This document shows, piece by piece, positions 17,001 through 26,628 of a stretch of 64,000 nt of DNA; the stretch's first letter is position 1; every line of letters starts with the position of its first letter. The notes beneath the pieces are model-generated. The model did no database searches, was not told where the DNA came from, and worked only from the letters and a program-made list of their open reading frames with translations. Source of the DNA: an uncultured bacterium (lineage in GTDB: Bacteria; Cyanobacteriota; Vampirovibrionia; Gastranaerophilales; Gastranaerophilaceae). Both the position numbers and the translations under genes were made by a program. The stretch covers positions 1-64,000 of the forward strand of contig ONOE01000014.1 of the NCBI GenBank assembly GCA_900319365.1. The letters run 5' to 3'.

Positions 17001-18569
17001 ATGGCAGGAGAAGAAACACAAATACAGCAGGCGCAGGAATGGCACCCTAAAAGAAATCCATGGATAATTGCAATACCTTTAATGGCATCTGTTTTTATGT
17101 TCGCTCTGGATGAAACCATTTCAAACGTCGCTCTGCCGTATATGGCAGGTTCGTTTTCATGCAGCCACTCGGAAATCACTTGGGTTATTACATTTTATCT
17201 GATTGCGAGCGGAATTATTATTCCTGCAGTAGACTTTTTCTGCAAATTATTCGGGCGAAAAAATTTTCTGCAAATGAGTATAATTTTATTTACGGTTTCA
17301 TCGTTTCTTTGCGGAATTTCAAAATCATTGGTTATGATGATTGTATCAAGATTTTTGCAGGGAATCGGCGGAGGTGCGATTGTACCATTAACTCAAGCCA
17401 TAATGCTTGAAAGTTTTCCTAAAGAAAAACGACCGCAAGCAATGGCACTATTCGGGCTTGGAGTAGTATTTGCCCCGATTATAGGACCGGCTCTCGGCGG
17501 TTGGATTACGGAGAACTGGTCTTGGCCATACATTTATTTTATCAATATTCCTTTAGGTTTTATCGTACTAATCCTAATGCATCAACTTGTTGAAGATCCG
17601 CCTTATGCAAAAAAGCAAAAGAATGTTCATATTGACTATATCGGTTTTATTTTCCTTTCGGTATGGCTAATCTGCCTGCAAATCGTCCTTGATAAAGGCA
17701 ACGATGCCGATTGGTTCGGGTCAACGTGGGTTTGCTGGATGTCATTTATTTCATGCCTGTCAGGCGTGCTGTTTGTCGTTTCGCAATTGAAGCAAAAGAA
17801 ACCTTTAACCGATTTGAGAGTTTTGAAAGATAAAAACTTTTTCTTCGGAACGGCAATTCAAACGATACTTGTTGCCACAATGATGGGGTCAAGCGTTATG
17901 CTGCCGTCAATGCTGCAGCAAATGATGGGGTATACTTCGTTTTTAAGCGGAATTTCAATGGTCCCCAGAGGTGCAGGCTGTCTTGTTTCAACCTTAATTA
18001 CGGCAACACTTCTCGGCAAATTCGGAGAAAAAAGGTATGTATTTGTGGGTGCAATAATTTTAGGTATAGGCGGATTGGCTTTCGGGAATATAAACCTGCA
18101 AATATCGCTGAAAAATATTGCCATACCAAACTTCCTGTTCGGATTGGGAATGGTTATGGCAATGGTGCCTTTAATAGATATGTCATGCAGAACGCTTAGA
18201 AACGATCAGATGACAAACGCAAGCGGAATCCAGAACCTTATTAAAAACGTCGGAGCTGCCGTCGGGACATCTCTTGTTACAACCTGTGTATCAAGATTTG
18301 CACAGGTTCATCAATATATGATGGTCGGGAAGTTGTCCGATTTGAATACCGCATTTATTGACAGAGCAAACGAAATGACCAACGCAATGATGGCAAATAA
18401 CATGAATTTTGAAACGGCAACTCACGCAGCACACGGGCTGTTATACAATCAGCTTGTACAACAGTCATATTTATGGGCATACGTTGACACATTCAGACTT
18501 TTTGCAATTGCAACATTTGCAATTCCGCCGCTTTTACTGTTTTTAAACAGTAGGAAAAAGTCCGATTAG
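17001..18569 (+). CDS. DHA2-family (EmrB/QacA-type) MFS drug exporter
   Basis: The 522-aa inner-membrane protein has about 14 hydrophobic segments. ALDETISNVALPYMAGSF near residue 35 is the DHA2 signature in helix 1. SRFLQGIGGGAIVPLTQA near 115 is motif C/B-like, and PIIGPALGGWITENWSW near 153 is motif C of drug/proton antiporters. No membrane-fusion partner (EmrA) or TetR regulator is adjacent, so the substrate is open. It may use an outer-membrane route encoded elsewhere. A GGAAG ribosome site precedes the ATG. Confidence 0.85.
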   Translation: MAGEETQIQQAQEWHPKRNPWIIAIPLMASVFMFALDETISNVALPYMAGSFSCSHSEITWVITFYLIASGIIIPAVDFFCKLFGRKNFLQMSIILFTVSSFLCGISKSLVMMIVSRFLQGIGGGAIVPLTQAIMLESFPKEKRPQAMALFGLGVVFAPIIGPALGGWITENWSWPYIYFINIPLGFIVLILMHQLVEDPPYAKKQKNVHIDYIGFIFLSVWLICLQIVLDKGNDADWFGSTWVCWMSFISCLSGVLFVVSQLKQKKPLTDLRVLKDKNFFFGTAIQTILVATMMGSSVMLPSMLQQMMGYTSFLSGISMVPRGAGCLVSTLITATLLGKFGEKRYVFVGAIILGIGGLAFGNINLQISLKNIAIPNFLFGLGMVMAMVPLIDMSCRTLRNDQMTNASGIQNLIKNVGAAVGTSLVTTCVSRFAQVHQYMMVGKLSDLNTAFIDRANEMTNAMMANNMNFETATHAAHGLLYNQLVQQSYLWAYVDTFRLFAIATFAIPPLLLFLNSRKKSD

Positions 18570-18594
18570 AATTGCGAATTTTAATTATAAGCAT

Positions 18595-19881
18595 TTATTT
18601 GTTTTGCAATTTTCTTGTTACCCAGTTTTCCAGAACTTTGAGCGGAGCACGTGTAAGAGCAAGCGCCCATTGAGGAATGGTTTTTGTAATAACCGAACCT
18701 GCGCCGACATTTGCGCCCTGTTCAACCGTTACGGGAGCAACAAGCACCGAATTTGAACCGATTTTTACATCATCTTTTAAAACTGTTTTTGATTTTGTTT
18801 TTGATATCGGATCGTAATTTGCCGTAATCGTTCCCGCACCGATATTTACTCTCTGTCCGAGTTCGCTGTCGCCTATATAAGAAAGATGACCGACATTTGT
18901 GTTTGAATTTATTTTTGATTTTTTAACTTCAACAAAATTCCCGACTTTTATATTATCGCAAATTTCAACGCCGCCTCTTAAATGCGCCATCGGCCCGATT
19001 TTACAATTTTTACCGATTTTATTTTTACCCTCAATATAAGTTGACGGATAAACAATTGTATCCTGCCCGATTGTTGTATCTTCGCTAATCCAAGTCGAAT
19101 CGGGATCTACAATCGTAACGCCCGACGTCATAAGTTCATCAAGTTTTCTGTGATTTAAAATTTTTGCAGCCTGTGCTAAATTTTGCCTTGAATTAATTCC
19201 GTAAATTTCATCGCTGTCATCTAACACGTAGGCATTTACGTTCAAATTATTTTCTCTGCCCCACGAAATTATATCAACAAGATAATATTCACCTTGCGCA
19301 TTGTTTGATTTTAATTGAGAAAAAGAATTTTTAACTTTTGCCCAATCTAAACAATAAATGCCTGCATTGACTTCTTTAACCGCTTTTTGCTCAGGGGTTG
19401 CATCTTTTTCTTCCACGATTTTTTCAACCTGATTGTCTGACGTTCTGATGATTCGTCCGTAACCTGTCGGATTATCAAACATTGTACTCATTACAGAGAT
19501 ATCAGAATTTGTTGATTTGTGGAAATCTATAAATTCTTTTAAGGTTTGTGCTTTTATTAAAGGGGTATCTCCACACAAAATCAAAACCAAACCGTCATAA
19601 TTTTCAAGATAAGGACAAACCATAGAAACCGCATGTCCTGTGCCTAACTGCGGAGATTGAAGAACGGTTTTTGCCGTTTCATAATTTTTTTGTAAATACT
19701 TTTCGACTTCTTGTGCATGATGTCCGACAATTACATACTGTTCGTTTGTTATATCTTTAACGTTATCCAAAACATACCCCAGAAGTTCTTTCCCCATAAT
19801 CTGATGCAAAACCTTGGGCGTGGTTTCGGATTTCATTCTTGTGCCTTTTCCTGCCGCTAAAATTACCGCTTTAATATCCAT
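18595..19881 (-). CDS. glmU: Bifunctional UDP-GlcNAc pyrophosphorylase / glucosamine-1-phosphate acetyltransferase
   Basis: The 428-aa protein makes UDP-GlcNAc for peptidoglycan and lipid A. The N-terminal uridylyltransferase domain starts LAAGKGTRMKS (residues 8-18) and includes SPQLGTGHAV near 77 and LILCGDTPL near 98. The C-terminal left-handed beta-helix (about 245-420) shows hexapeptide repeats such as IGDSELGQRVNIGAGTITANYD. The protein is slightly short of the usual 450-460 aa at the C-terminal tail. The promoter TGCTATAAT lies near 19910 with an AGAGGA ribosome site. Confidence 0.94.
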   Translation of the reverse strand: MDIKAVILAAGKGTRMKSETTPKVLHQIMGKELLGYVLDNVKDITNEQYVIVGHHAQEVEKYLQKNYETAKTVLQSPQLGTGHAVSMVCPYLENYDGLVLILCGDTPLIKAQTLKEFIDFHKSTNSDISVMSTMFDNPTGYGRIIRTSDNQVEKIVEEKDATPEQKAVKEVNAGIYCLDWAKVKNSFSQLKSNNAQGEYYLVDIISWGRENNLNVNAYVLDDSDEIYGINSRQNLAQAAKILNHRKLDELMTSGVTIVDPDSTWISEDTTIGQDTIVYPSTYIEGKNKIGKNCKIGPMAHLRGGVEICDNIKVGNFVEVKKSKINSNTNVGHLSYIGDSELGQRVNIGAGTITANYDPISKTKSKTVLKDDVKIGSNSVLVAPVTVEQGANVGAGSVITKTIPQWALALTRAPLKVLENWVTRKLQNK

Positions 19882-19946
19882 AATGTTCCTCTTTTCTTAT
19901 TTTCTTTTATTATAGCAAAAATATCTTACAAGAAAGTATTAATTAA

Positions 19947-19981
19947 AGAAAAGCGGAAATGTATACCATTCCCGCTTTTAC
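19947..19981 (-). terminator. Terminator downstream of thrS
   Basis: A stem of AAAAGCGG-AATG paired with CATT-CCGCTTTT lies about 20 bp past the thrS stop, followed by T residues on the minus strand. Confidence 0.6.
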
Positions 19982-19999
19982 TTTTGATTAGATAATATT

Positions 20000-21808
20000 T
20001 TATAAAATATTACTGTGCTTTTTAGCAAAAGAGTCATTTGATCTTGTCTTGATTTCTTCATTCAATTTGTCGATAAATTCTTCAATCTTGAATGTTCCGA
20101 CCTGACCGATACCTCTTGCTCTGACTGAAACCGTTCCGTCTTGAGTTTCTCTGTCGCCGACAACGCAAACATAAGGAATCTTTTTGTCATGCAAAGATTC
20201 TCTTATTTTGTAGTTCATTGATTCTGAACGATCATCAAGAGTAGCTCTCAAACCTGCATCACGAAGTTTTTTATAAACAACTTCTGCATAATCGGTATGT
20301 TTTTCGTTTGAAATAGGAATAACATTAACCTGAGTCGGTGCAAGCCATGCAGGGAATGAACCTGCATAATGTTCAATTAAGATTCCGTGGAATCTTTCCA
20401 TTGACCCGAAGATTACTCTGTGAAGCATAAGAGGTGTTTTCATTTGACCGTCTTTATCCTGATATTTGATATTAAATCTTTCAGGTAAATTAAAGTCTAA
20501 CTGAATAGTAGCACATTGCCACATTCTGCCGATTGCATCACGAATCTTGAAGTCGATTTTCGGACCGTAGAAAGCACCGTCGCCTTCGTTGATATCGTAC
20601 TTCATACCACGTCTGTCCATAGCTTCTTTCAAGCCTGCTTCAGCCTTGTTCCAGTTTTCAATCTCTCCGACATAGCTGTCAGGACGGGTTGAAAGTTCAA
20701 CTTCAAACGTCATATTAAAGATTTTCATAGTGTCAGCTACAAAATCAATAACTCCGTTGATTTCGTCAACCAGCTGTTCAGGAGTACAGAAGATATGTGC
20801 ATCATCTTGAGTAAACCCTTGAACTCTTGTCAAACCTGACAGAGCGCCTGATTTTTCTTTACGATAAACCGTACCGAGCTCAGCCATTCTTAAAGGCAAT
20901 GAACGGTATGAATATCTGTTTGCCTGATAAATCAAAATGTGGAACGGGCAATTCATCGGTTTTACAACGTATTGATCATCAGACTCATCATCTTTTTGAA
21001 TAAAGAACATGTTTTCTTTGTAGTGATCCATGTGCCCTGAAATTTCCCAAAGAGTAGATTTTGCAATTTGAGGAGTGTTAACGATTACATAACCTCTTTT
21101 GCGGTGTTCTTCTCTCCAGTAATTTTCGATTTGTTCTCTGACCGTTGCCAATGCAGGGTGCCACAATACCAACCCGGGACCGACTTCTTCTCTTACAGAG
21201 AATAAATCAAGCTGCTTGCCTAACTTTCTATGATCTCTTTTTGCAGCTTCATCAAGCATGTGTAAATAGTTTTGTAAATCTTCTTTATTCCAAAATGCGG
21301 TACCATAAATTCTTTGAAGCATTTTATTTTTTTCGTTGCCTCTCCAGTATGCACCTGCAATTTTTAATAATTTGAAAGCATTTGCTTTGATATATGAAGT
21401 ATTCGGAAGATGAGGACCTGCACAAAGGTCGTTAAACAAAACATTTCCGTCTTTATCTTTTGTCAAATACAAAGTCGGGTTGTCGTTTCTGTGTTCTTCC
21501 AATAATTCAGCCTTGTAGATTTCGCCTTCATCCTTGAATTTTTTAATCTGAGCATCAACATCAGGAATTTCGTATCTTTCAAATGTAAGATTTTGTTTAA
21601 CGATTTCTTTCATTTTTTCTTCGATTTTGTCCAAATCTTCCTGAGTGAAAGTATGACCGTCCGTTAAATCAAAGTCATAATAAAATCCGTCAGCAACGGA
21701 CGGTCCGATTGCAAGTTTTGCATTCGGGAATAAACTTTGAACAGCCTGCGCCATAATGTGTGAAGTTGAATGTCTTAAAACAGACAAGGTTTCGTTGTTC
21801 TTTTCCAT
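20000..21808 (-). CDS. thrS: Threonyl-tRNA synthetase lacking the N-terminal TGS domain
   Basis: The 602-aa class II synthetase charges tRNA-Thr. It starts directly in the editing domain (LRHSTSHIMAQAVQSLFP, residues 9-26, with the editing-site His pair) followed by the catalytic core (VVKPMNCPFHILIY near 285, GLTRVQGFTQDDAHIF near 320, FYGPKIDFKI near 412) and the anticodon-binding domain from about 495. Typical 640-aa enzymes have a 60-residue TGS domain first; here it is absent, and upstream DNA holds a structured leader rather than coding sequence. The start at 21808 is preferred over a TTG two codons earlier because AAGGA is well placed for it. Confidence 0.95.
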   Translation of the reverse strand: MEKNNETLSVLRHSTSHIMAQAVQSLFPNAKLAIGPSVADGFYYDFDLTDGHTFTQEDLDKIEEKMKEIVKQNLTFERYEIPDVDAQIKKFKDEGEIYKAELLEEHRNDNPTLYLTKDKDGNVLFNDLCAGPHLPNTSYIKANAFKLLKIAGAYWRGNEKNKMLQRIYGTAFWNKEDLQNYLHMLDEAAKRDHRKLGKQLDLFSVREEVGPGLVLWHPALATVREQIENYWREEHRKRGYVIVNTPQIAKSTLWEISGHMDHYKENMFFIQKDDESDDQYVVKPMNCPFHILIYQANRYSYRSLPLRMAELGTVYRKEKSGALSGLTRVQGFTQDDAHIFCTPEQLVDEINGVIDFVADTMKIFNMTFEVELSTRPDSYVGEIENWNKAEAGLKEAMDRRGMKYDINEGDGAFYGPKIDFKIRDAIGRMWQCATIQLDFNLPERFNIKYQDKDGQMKTPLMLHRVIFGSMERFHGILIEHYAGSFPAWLAPTQVNVIPISNEKHTDYAEVVYKKLRDAGLRATLDDRSESMNYKIRESLHDKKIPYVCVVGDRETQDGTVSVRARGIGQVGTFKIEEFIDKLNEEIKTRSNDSFAKKHSNIL

Positions 21809-21834
21809 ATTCAATTTTCCTTTTCTATCCTTTT

Positions 21835-21885
21835 GGGGTAAATTGCACTTGGCAAGAAACTACGCTTTCATACCGCAATAACCCC
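21835..21885 (-). promoter_or_regulatory. Structured thrS leader hairpin with CGU loop
   Basis: In the minus-strand RNA, GGGGTTATTGC (from 21885) pairs with GCAATTTACCCC (to 21835), with an inner GG/CC contact and a small GAAA/TTTC stem closing the loop GCGTAG. The loop presents CGU, a threonine anticodon. It lies just upstream of the thrS ribosome site. In E. coli, ThrRS represses its own mRNA by binding an anticodon-like hairpin with CGU; the same logic is inferred here. A second GC-rich element follows at 21883-21901. Confidence 0.4.
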
Positions 21886-21952
21886 GGAGGGCGGATCCCC
21901 TTAACATGTGTACGAAAGATATTATACATCAAAAATATTTAAAATTAATCAA

Positions 21953-21990
21953 TAAAAAACGGTTCTTGCTTAAAAATAAACAAGAACCGT
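21953..21990 (-). terminator. Rho-independent terminator of pgk
   Basis: A 10-bp stem, ACGGTTCTTG / CAAGAACCGT, is followed by TTTTTTATT on the minus strand, 30 bp after the pgk stop. Confidence 0.85.
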
Positions 21991-22019
21991 CAAAATTTGC
22001 TTTATATATTTATTAAAGT

Positions 22020-23222
22020 TTACTTATCATCCAAAGCAGCAACGCCCGGTAATACTTTACCTTCAATAAATTCTAATGATGCACCGCCGCCTGTTGATAC
22101 GTGAGTGAAATCTTCAGCCTTGAAGAATTTCTTAGCAGCAGAAACAGAATCGCCGCCGCCGATAACAGATGTTGCACCGTTTTTGGTTGCTTCAACGATT
22201 GCAGCCAATACTGCCTTTGTACCCTCAGCGAATTTAGGATTTTCAAATGCGCCTACAGGACCGTTCATCAAGATTGTTTTTGAAGATTTAATAACATCTG
22301 CAAATGCTTTTCTTGATTCTAAACCTGCATCAACACCTTCAAATCCGTCAGGAATTTCGTTGATTTTAACGAATTTGTTTGTTCCGTTGCCCGAGAAATC
22401 ATCAGTAACAAGAACATCTGTTGCCATAACAAGGTTAACACCTTTGTCTTTAGCTTTCTTTTCGATAGCTTTTGCAGTATCAAATTGATCATCTTCGCAA
22501 ATAGAATTACCGATTTTGCCGCCGTTAGCTTTAACAAATGTATAAGCCATACCGCCGCCGATAATCATGTTATCAACTTTGTCTAACAAGTTTTCCAAAA
22601 CACCGATTTTTGAAGAAACTTTAGCACCGCCAACAATAGCCGTGAAAGGTCTTGTCGGATTATCAAGAGCTTGAGATAAGCATCTGATTTCTTTTTCCAT
22701 TAACAAGCCTGATACTGCGGGTTTCAATACTTTTGCAAGTTTAGCGGTTGAAGTATGGTTTCTGTGAGCTGCACCGAATGCATCGTTTACATAGAAATCA
22801 CCTAATTTTGCAAGTTCGTTAGCAAAAGTCATATCGTCATCTTTTGCTTCTTCAGCTTTGTAGAAACGAATATTTTCCAATAATGCGACCTGACCGTCTT
22901 TCAAGTTTGCAAGTTCTTTATCGGCACCTTCGCCAACGGGAGTTTTTACAAATAAAACGTCTTGTCCCAAAACTTTTGACATATATTTTGCAACGGGTTC
23001 AAGAGATAATTCAGGTTTCCATTCACCTTTCGGTCTGCCCAAGTGAGCCATAAGAATAACTTTTGCACCACGTTCAGTTAAATATTTGATAGTCGGAACG
23101 CAAGCCTGTATTCTTGTATCATCAGTTACATTTTTGTTTTCATCAAGAGGAACATTAACATCAACTCTTACTAATGCTCTTTTTCCTTTGATGTCGCCTA
23201 AATCTTTGATTGATTTTTTCAT
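22020..23222 (-). CDS. pgk: Phosphoglycerate kinase
   Basis: The 400-aa glycolytic enzyme transfers phosphate between 1,3-bisphosphoglycerate and ADP. Motifs include RVDVNVPLDENKNVTDDTRI near residue 20, LMAHLGRPKGEW near 55, the VNDAFGAAHRNHTST stretch near 155, VGGAKVSSKIGVLENL near 200 and the nucleotide site GGGDSVSAAKKF near 358. The start at 23222 (MKKSIKDLG) is chosen because AAGGAGGG stands 8 nt before it; an upstream in-frame ATG lacks this. It stands alone here, away from gap and tpi, with gpmI 5 kb away on the same strand. Confidence 0.97.
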   Translation of the reverse strand: MKKSIKDLGDIKGKRALVRVDVNVPLDENKNVTDDTRIQACVPTIKYLTERGAKVILMAHLGRPKGEWKPELSLEPVAKYMSKVLGQDVLFVKTPVGEGADKELANLKDGQVALLENIRFYKAEEAKDDDMTFANELAKLGDFYVNDAFGAAHRNHTSTAKLAKVLKPAVSGLLMEKEIRCLSQALDNPTRPFTAIVGGAKVSSKIGVLENLLDKVDNMIIGGGMAYTFVKANGGKIGNSICEDDQFDTAKAIEKKAKDKGVNLVMATDVLVTDDFSGNGTNKFVKINEIPDGFEGVDAGLESRKAFADVIKSSKTILMNGPVGAFENPKFAEGTKAVLAAIVEATKNGATSVIGGGDSVSAAKKFFKAEDFTHVSTGGGASLEFIEGKVLPGVAALDDK

Positions 23223-23404
23223 ATAATAACCCTCCTTATTAAATACATTTTCATGCTTATAATACAAAAAACAAAAACCTAAAACAACTTTTTTGTAAAT
23301 ACCAATCTATTAGAAATTTCTTTTTAAATTCTGTATTCATTATTATTCTCAATCCGTGCTATATGTCTGTTAATTTAATTCAACTATAACAATAAAATAA
23401 AATT

Positions 23405-23617
23405 ATGACAAATAGCACGAGTGAAATTTTTAGAAAGAATTTAAAATTCTACAGAAATAAACAAGGTTACACTCAAGAAAAATTGAGTGAACTCTGTAAT
23501 ATTAGTGCAGATTATTTGTCGCAAATTGAAAGAGGAATACGAACCCCCAGTTTTAAAAGAATGGATTTGATTGCCCGAATACTTAAAATTGATGTTTACA
23601 AACTATTCATGCCATAA
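23405..23617 (+). CDS. Small XRE-family helix-turn-helix regulator
   Basis: The 70-aa protein is a single Cro/C1-type helix-turn-helix: FRKNLKFYRNKQGYTQEKLSELCNI with LSQIERGIRTPSF as the recognition region (about residues 27-50). There is no extra sensing domain. It lies between pgk and the SNF2 gene (both on the other strand), so its target is not evident. No ribosome site is present; a TAAAAT box lies 6 nt before the ATG, but the region is so AT-rich that this could be chance. Confidence 0.8.
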   Translation: MTNSTSEIFRKNLKFYRNKQGYTQEKLSELCNISADYLSQIERGIRTPSFKRMDLIARILKIDVYKLFMP

Positions 23618-23634
23618 ATTGCCTGAATATATTT

Positions 23635-26610
23635 TTATGCGGACAATGAGAAGATTTCGTAAATTTCCTCATCGGACAATTCTGTGATAATCTTTTCGCC
23701 CTCGTAAACCGCCATATCGGCAAGTTCTTTTTTGGATTTCAACATTTCATCAATTTTTTCTTCAAATGTTCCTAACGTAATCATTCTGTGAACCATTACG
23801 TTTTTATCCTGTCCGATACGATAAGTACGGTCTGTTGCCTGATCTTCAACGGCAGGGTTCCACCATAAATCGTAATGAATTACATTGGTTGCACTCGTGA
23901 GGTTCAAACCTGTTCCGCCCGCTTTCAAAGACAAAATCATAATCTTTGATTCGTCATGGTTTTGGAACTTGTCAATCATTTCTTCCCTTTGAGGAACGGT
24001 CAAACTGCCATGGAAGAACAAAGGTTCCGTTCCGCATTCCTGCGTAATAACTTTGGTCAAAATATCGCCCATTTCTTTATACTGGGTAAAGATAAGGGTT
24101 TTTTCGCCGTTGTCCAAAATACTTTGCAGCAAGTCTAAGCATTTTTCCATTTTACCCGAAAGCTCTCTGCCCATTTCGCCCGCTTTCAAGAATTGATAAG
24201 GGTGGTTGCAGATTTGTTTTAATGCCGTAATAAGTTTGAAGATGTTTCCTCGTCTGTTAACGCCCGTAAATCCGCTTATCTTATCCATCATTTCGTTCAA
24301 TGTCTTTTCATAAAGCATTGCTTGAGGTTTAGTAAGATAACAGTATTCGTTTATTACCATCTTTTCAGGCAAATCGGAAATTACACTCTTATCGGTTTTT
24401 AATCTTCTCAAAACAAACGGAGAAACAGACATTCTGAGTTTGCTTGCCCTTGTTGTTTCTTTAAATCTTTCAATAGGAATTGCATAACTCTTTTGGAACT
24501 CTTTTAATGAACCCAGATAACCTTTATTGATAAAGTCAAAAATACTCCAGAGCTCTGTCAATCTGTTTTCAACAGGAGTACCTGTCATGGCGATTTTAAC
24601 GTCAGACTTGAGCATTTTTATTGCAAGAGTTTGAGCGGTATCAGGGTTTTTGATGTTTTGAGCTTCATCAACTATAATTACGTTCCATGCCTGTTTTTTG
24701 AGTTCTTCAACATCAATTCTCATAATTGCATAAGTCGTAAGAATTACGTCGTGATTAACATCAAGTTTTCTGTCCGTTCCATGATAAATAACCGCATCAA
24801 GACTCGGCGCAAACATCTGCAACTCTTTCATCCAGTTGCCCATCAAAGTGGTAGGACAAATTACAAGAACAGGTTTTTTGAGTTTCTTTTCCTCTTTCAT
24901 TTTTAAAAGTAAACTGATAACCTGAATTGTTTTACCTAAACCCATATCATCAGCCATACAAGAGCCGAAACCTTTTGCAACGTTTGTCCAAAGCCATTTC
25001 AAACCGATTTTCTGATAAGGTCTTAATTCGCCTTTCAAAGTTGTCGGCATTGTAATATCGACAGGCTTTGTAAAATCTGCCAATACCCTTGCAAAGGCTG
25101 AATCATAATCAAAGTCATACTGTTCATACTGTTTTGATAATGATGCGTGGATAAGTTCCATTCTCGACATTGATTTGAGGTTGGTTTTTGCAATCTGTTC
25201 AAATATTTTCTTGCTTTCTTCCTGATCTATGAGAACGTATTTATTTTTAAACTTAATCAATCCGTTATTTTCAGCCGTAAGTTTTTTAAATTCTTCAAGC
25301 GATAATTTTTCGTTTCCGATAGCAATTTCATAAGAGAAATCAAGAATATCATCTAAAGATAATTTGCCTGAATTTTTACTGTTCATAAGGTCTGCCAAAT
25401 CACCTGCACGTGCAGCTTTAACCTTAGCATTAATTGATGCTCTCGGAATAACGATATTTGTAAGTTCTTTAGGCAAAATCACTTCAATTTGCGCTTTTTG
25501 CAAGTAATAAGCGGTTTTTGTAATGAGCTGATAAACTTCATTCAAATTGAAATCAAGATACAATTTATCTTCATCTTCAAAGAGTTTTTCAAGTTCGGGC
25601 ATATAGCGCAGAGCGTAATTCAACTGTTTTTCAACAATTCTTGAAATATCGCTTGCTTTTGCGCCGAACACTTCTTCGTCGGTATAAAGCTTTTCAACAG
25701 GTACGATTTCATCGGTTTTTCTGTTTTTAATATAGACTTTCAAACGGAAGATTTCGTCAGTTTGTTTTTCAATCTTGAACAAAGGAATCACATCATACTT
25801 GCCAAGATACAGTTCATCAAACCAGTTGGTAAAACTTTCTGCTATATCTCTGCCTTTAAAGGTACATTTTCTGTCTAAATCTTTTAATAAATATGTACCC
25901 GATTGAACATCTTTAAAGCGGAACATTTTAATATTTAAGAATTTGTAAATTACATAGTTCAAATAAGTATAAACAAATTCATGAATGAAATTTTTAGGTC
26001 TTTCGCCGATTATGAACAAATCTTCAGGCATATTTTCTTCAAACTGATTAACAATTCTTGCAAGGTTTTTATTATTGATAATCGGTTCATAAACAATCCT
26101 GAACATTGTGCCATGGCGTTTTACGGTCGGAATGAAATATAATTTTTCGATAAGCTTCATGACAAAATATGTAAGCTTGTTAAAATAAATAAATGTCGAA
26201 GTCAAAGCCTCAAAGTCAACGATATTGCCAAACCCGCCGAAATAATCCATGACCAAATCCCATGACAGATGATAACCTCTTGTGCCGTCTTCCAGTTCAT
26301 CGGGGCGGAAACGGAACAAAGAGCCTTTTGATTTCAAATAATATTCAAAATTGTTTGTCGGAGTAACAAAAAACGAATATTTGCCGTCTTTGTTTATCAA
26401 ATAAAAGTTAGTGTTTCTTGTCGGAGTGTTAGGGCTCAAAAATACCCCCGCAAATTCATCTTCAACAATTTGATAAATCATGCTCAAAGTGTAACGGAAA
26501 TCTTTGTTTTTAAATCCCTCCGGGCTTTCGCCTAGATTGAAAAACAATTCGTCTACGTTATTTTTTTTGAGTGAAAAATCAATATTAAGCTCATCTGTTT
26601 TATTTGTCAT
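23635..26610 (-). CDS. SNF2/RapA-family ATPase (Swi2/Snf2-type helicase)
   Basis: The 991-aa protein has about 520 N-terminal residues without clear motifs, resembling the leader region of bacterial SNF2 proteins. A double RecA-fold motor follows: DDMGLGKTIQVISLL (motif I, near 560), IIVDEAQNIKN (II, near 648), MTGTPVENRL (III, near 682), SLKAGGTGLNLTSA (V, near 903) and DRTYRIGQ (VI, near 932). Such enzymes remodel protein-DNA complexes or recycle RNA polymerase. No nuclease or methylase partner is adjacent, which argues against a defence island. The 5' leader is long and highly structured. Confidence 0.9.
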   Translation of the reverse strand: MTNKTDELNIDFSLKKNNVDELFFNLGESPEGFKNKDFRYTLSMIYQIVEDEFAGVFLSPNTPTRNTNFYLINKDGKYSFFVTPTNNFEYYLKSKGSLFRFRPDELEDGTRGYHLSWDLVMDYFGGFGNIVDFEALTSTFIYFNKLTYFVMKLIEKLYFIPTVKRHGTMFRIVYEPIINNKNLARIVNQFEENMPEDLFIIGERPKNFIHEFVYTYLNYVIYKFLNIKMFRFKDVQSGTYLLKDLDRKCTFKGRDIAESFTNWFDELYLGKYDVIPLFKIEKQTDEIFRLKVYIKNRKTDEIVPVEKLYTDEEVFGAKASDISRIVEKQLNYALRYMPELEKLFEDEDKLYLDFNLNEVYQLITKTAYYLQKAQIEVILPKELTNIVIPRASINAKVKAARAGDLADLMNSKNSGKLSLDDILDFSYEIAIGNEKLSLEEFKKLTAENNGLIKFKNKYVLIDQEESKKIFEQIAKTNLKSMSRMELIHASLSKQYEQYDFDYDSAFARVLADFTKPVDITMPTTLKGELRPYQKIGLKWLWTNVAKGFGSCMADDMGLGKTIQVISLLLKMKEEKKLKKPVLVICPTTLMGNWMKELQMFAPSLDAVIYHGTDRKLDVNHDVILTTYAIMRIDVEELKKQAWNVIIVDEAQNIKNPDTAQTLAIKMLKSDVKIAMTGTPVENRLTELWSIFDFINKGYLGSLKEFQKSYAIPIERFKETTRASKLRMSVSPFVLRRLKTDKSVISDLPEKMVINEYCYLTKPQAMLYEKTLNEMMDKISGFTGVNRRGNIFKLITALKQICNHPYQFLKAGEMGRELSGKMEKCLDLLQSILDNGEKTLIFTQYKEMGDILTKVITQECGTEPLFFHGSLTVPQREEMIDKFQNHDESKIMILSLKAGGTGLNLTSATNVIHYDLWWNPAVEDQATDRTYRIGQDKNVMVHRMITLGTFEEKIDEMLKSKKELADMAVYEGEKIITELSDEEIYEIFSLSA

Positions 26611-26628
26611 TTGTCGTCCTCTATATAG

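Noticed and set aside
21835-21901. T-box riboswitch before thrS
   Set aside because: The T-box core (AGGGUGGNACCGCG type) is not present, and there is no terminator/antiterminator pair before thrS.
23635-26610. SNF2 ATPase as part of an anti-phage defence system
   Set aside because: There is no nuclease, methylase or DISARM-type partner beside it, and neighbours are glycolytic genes.
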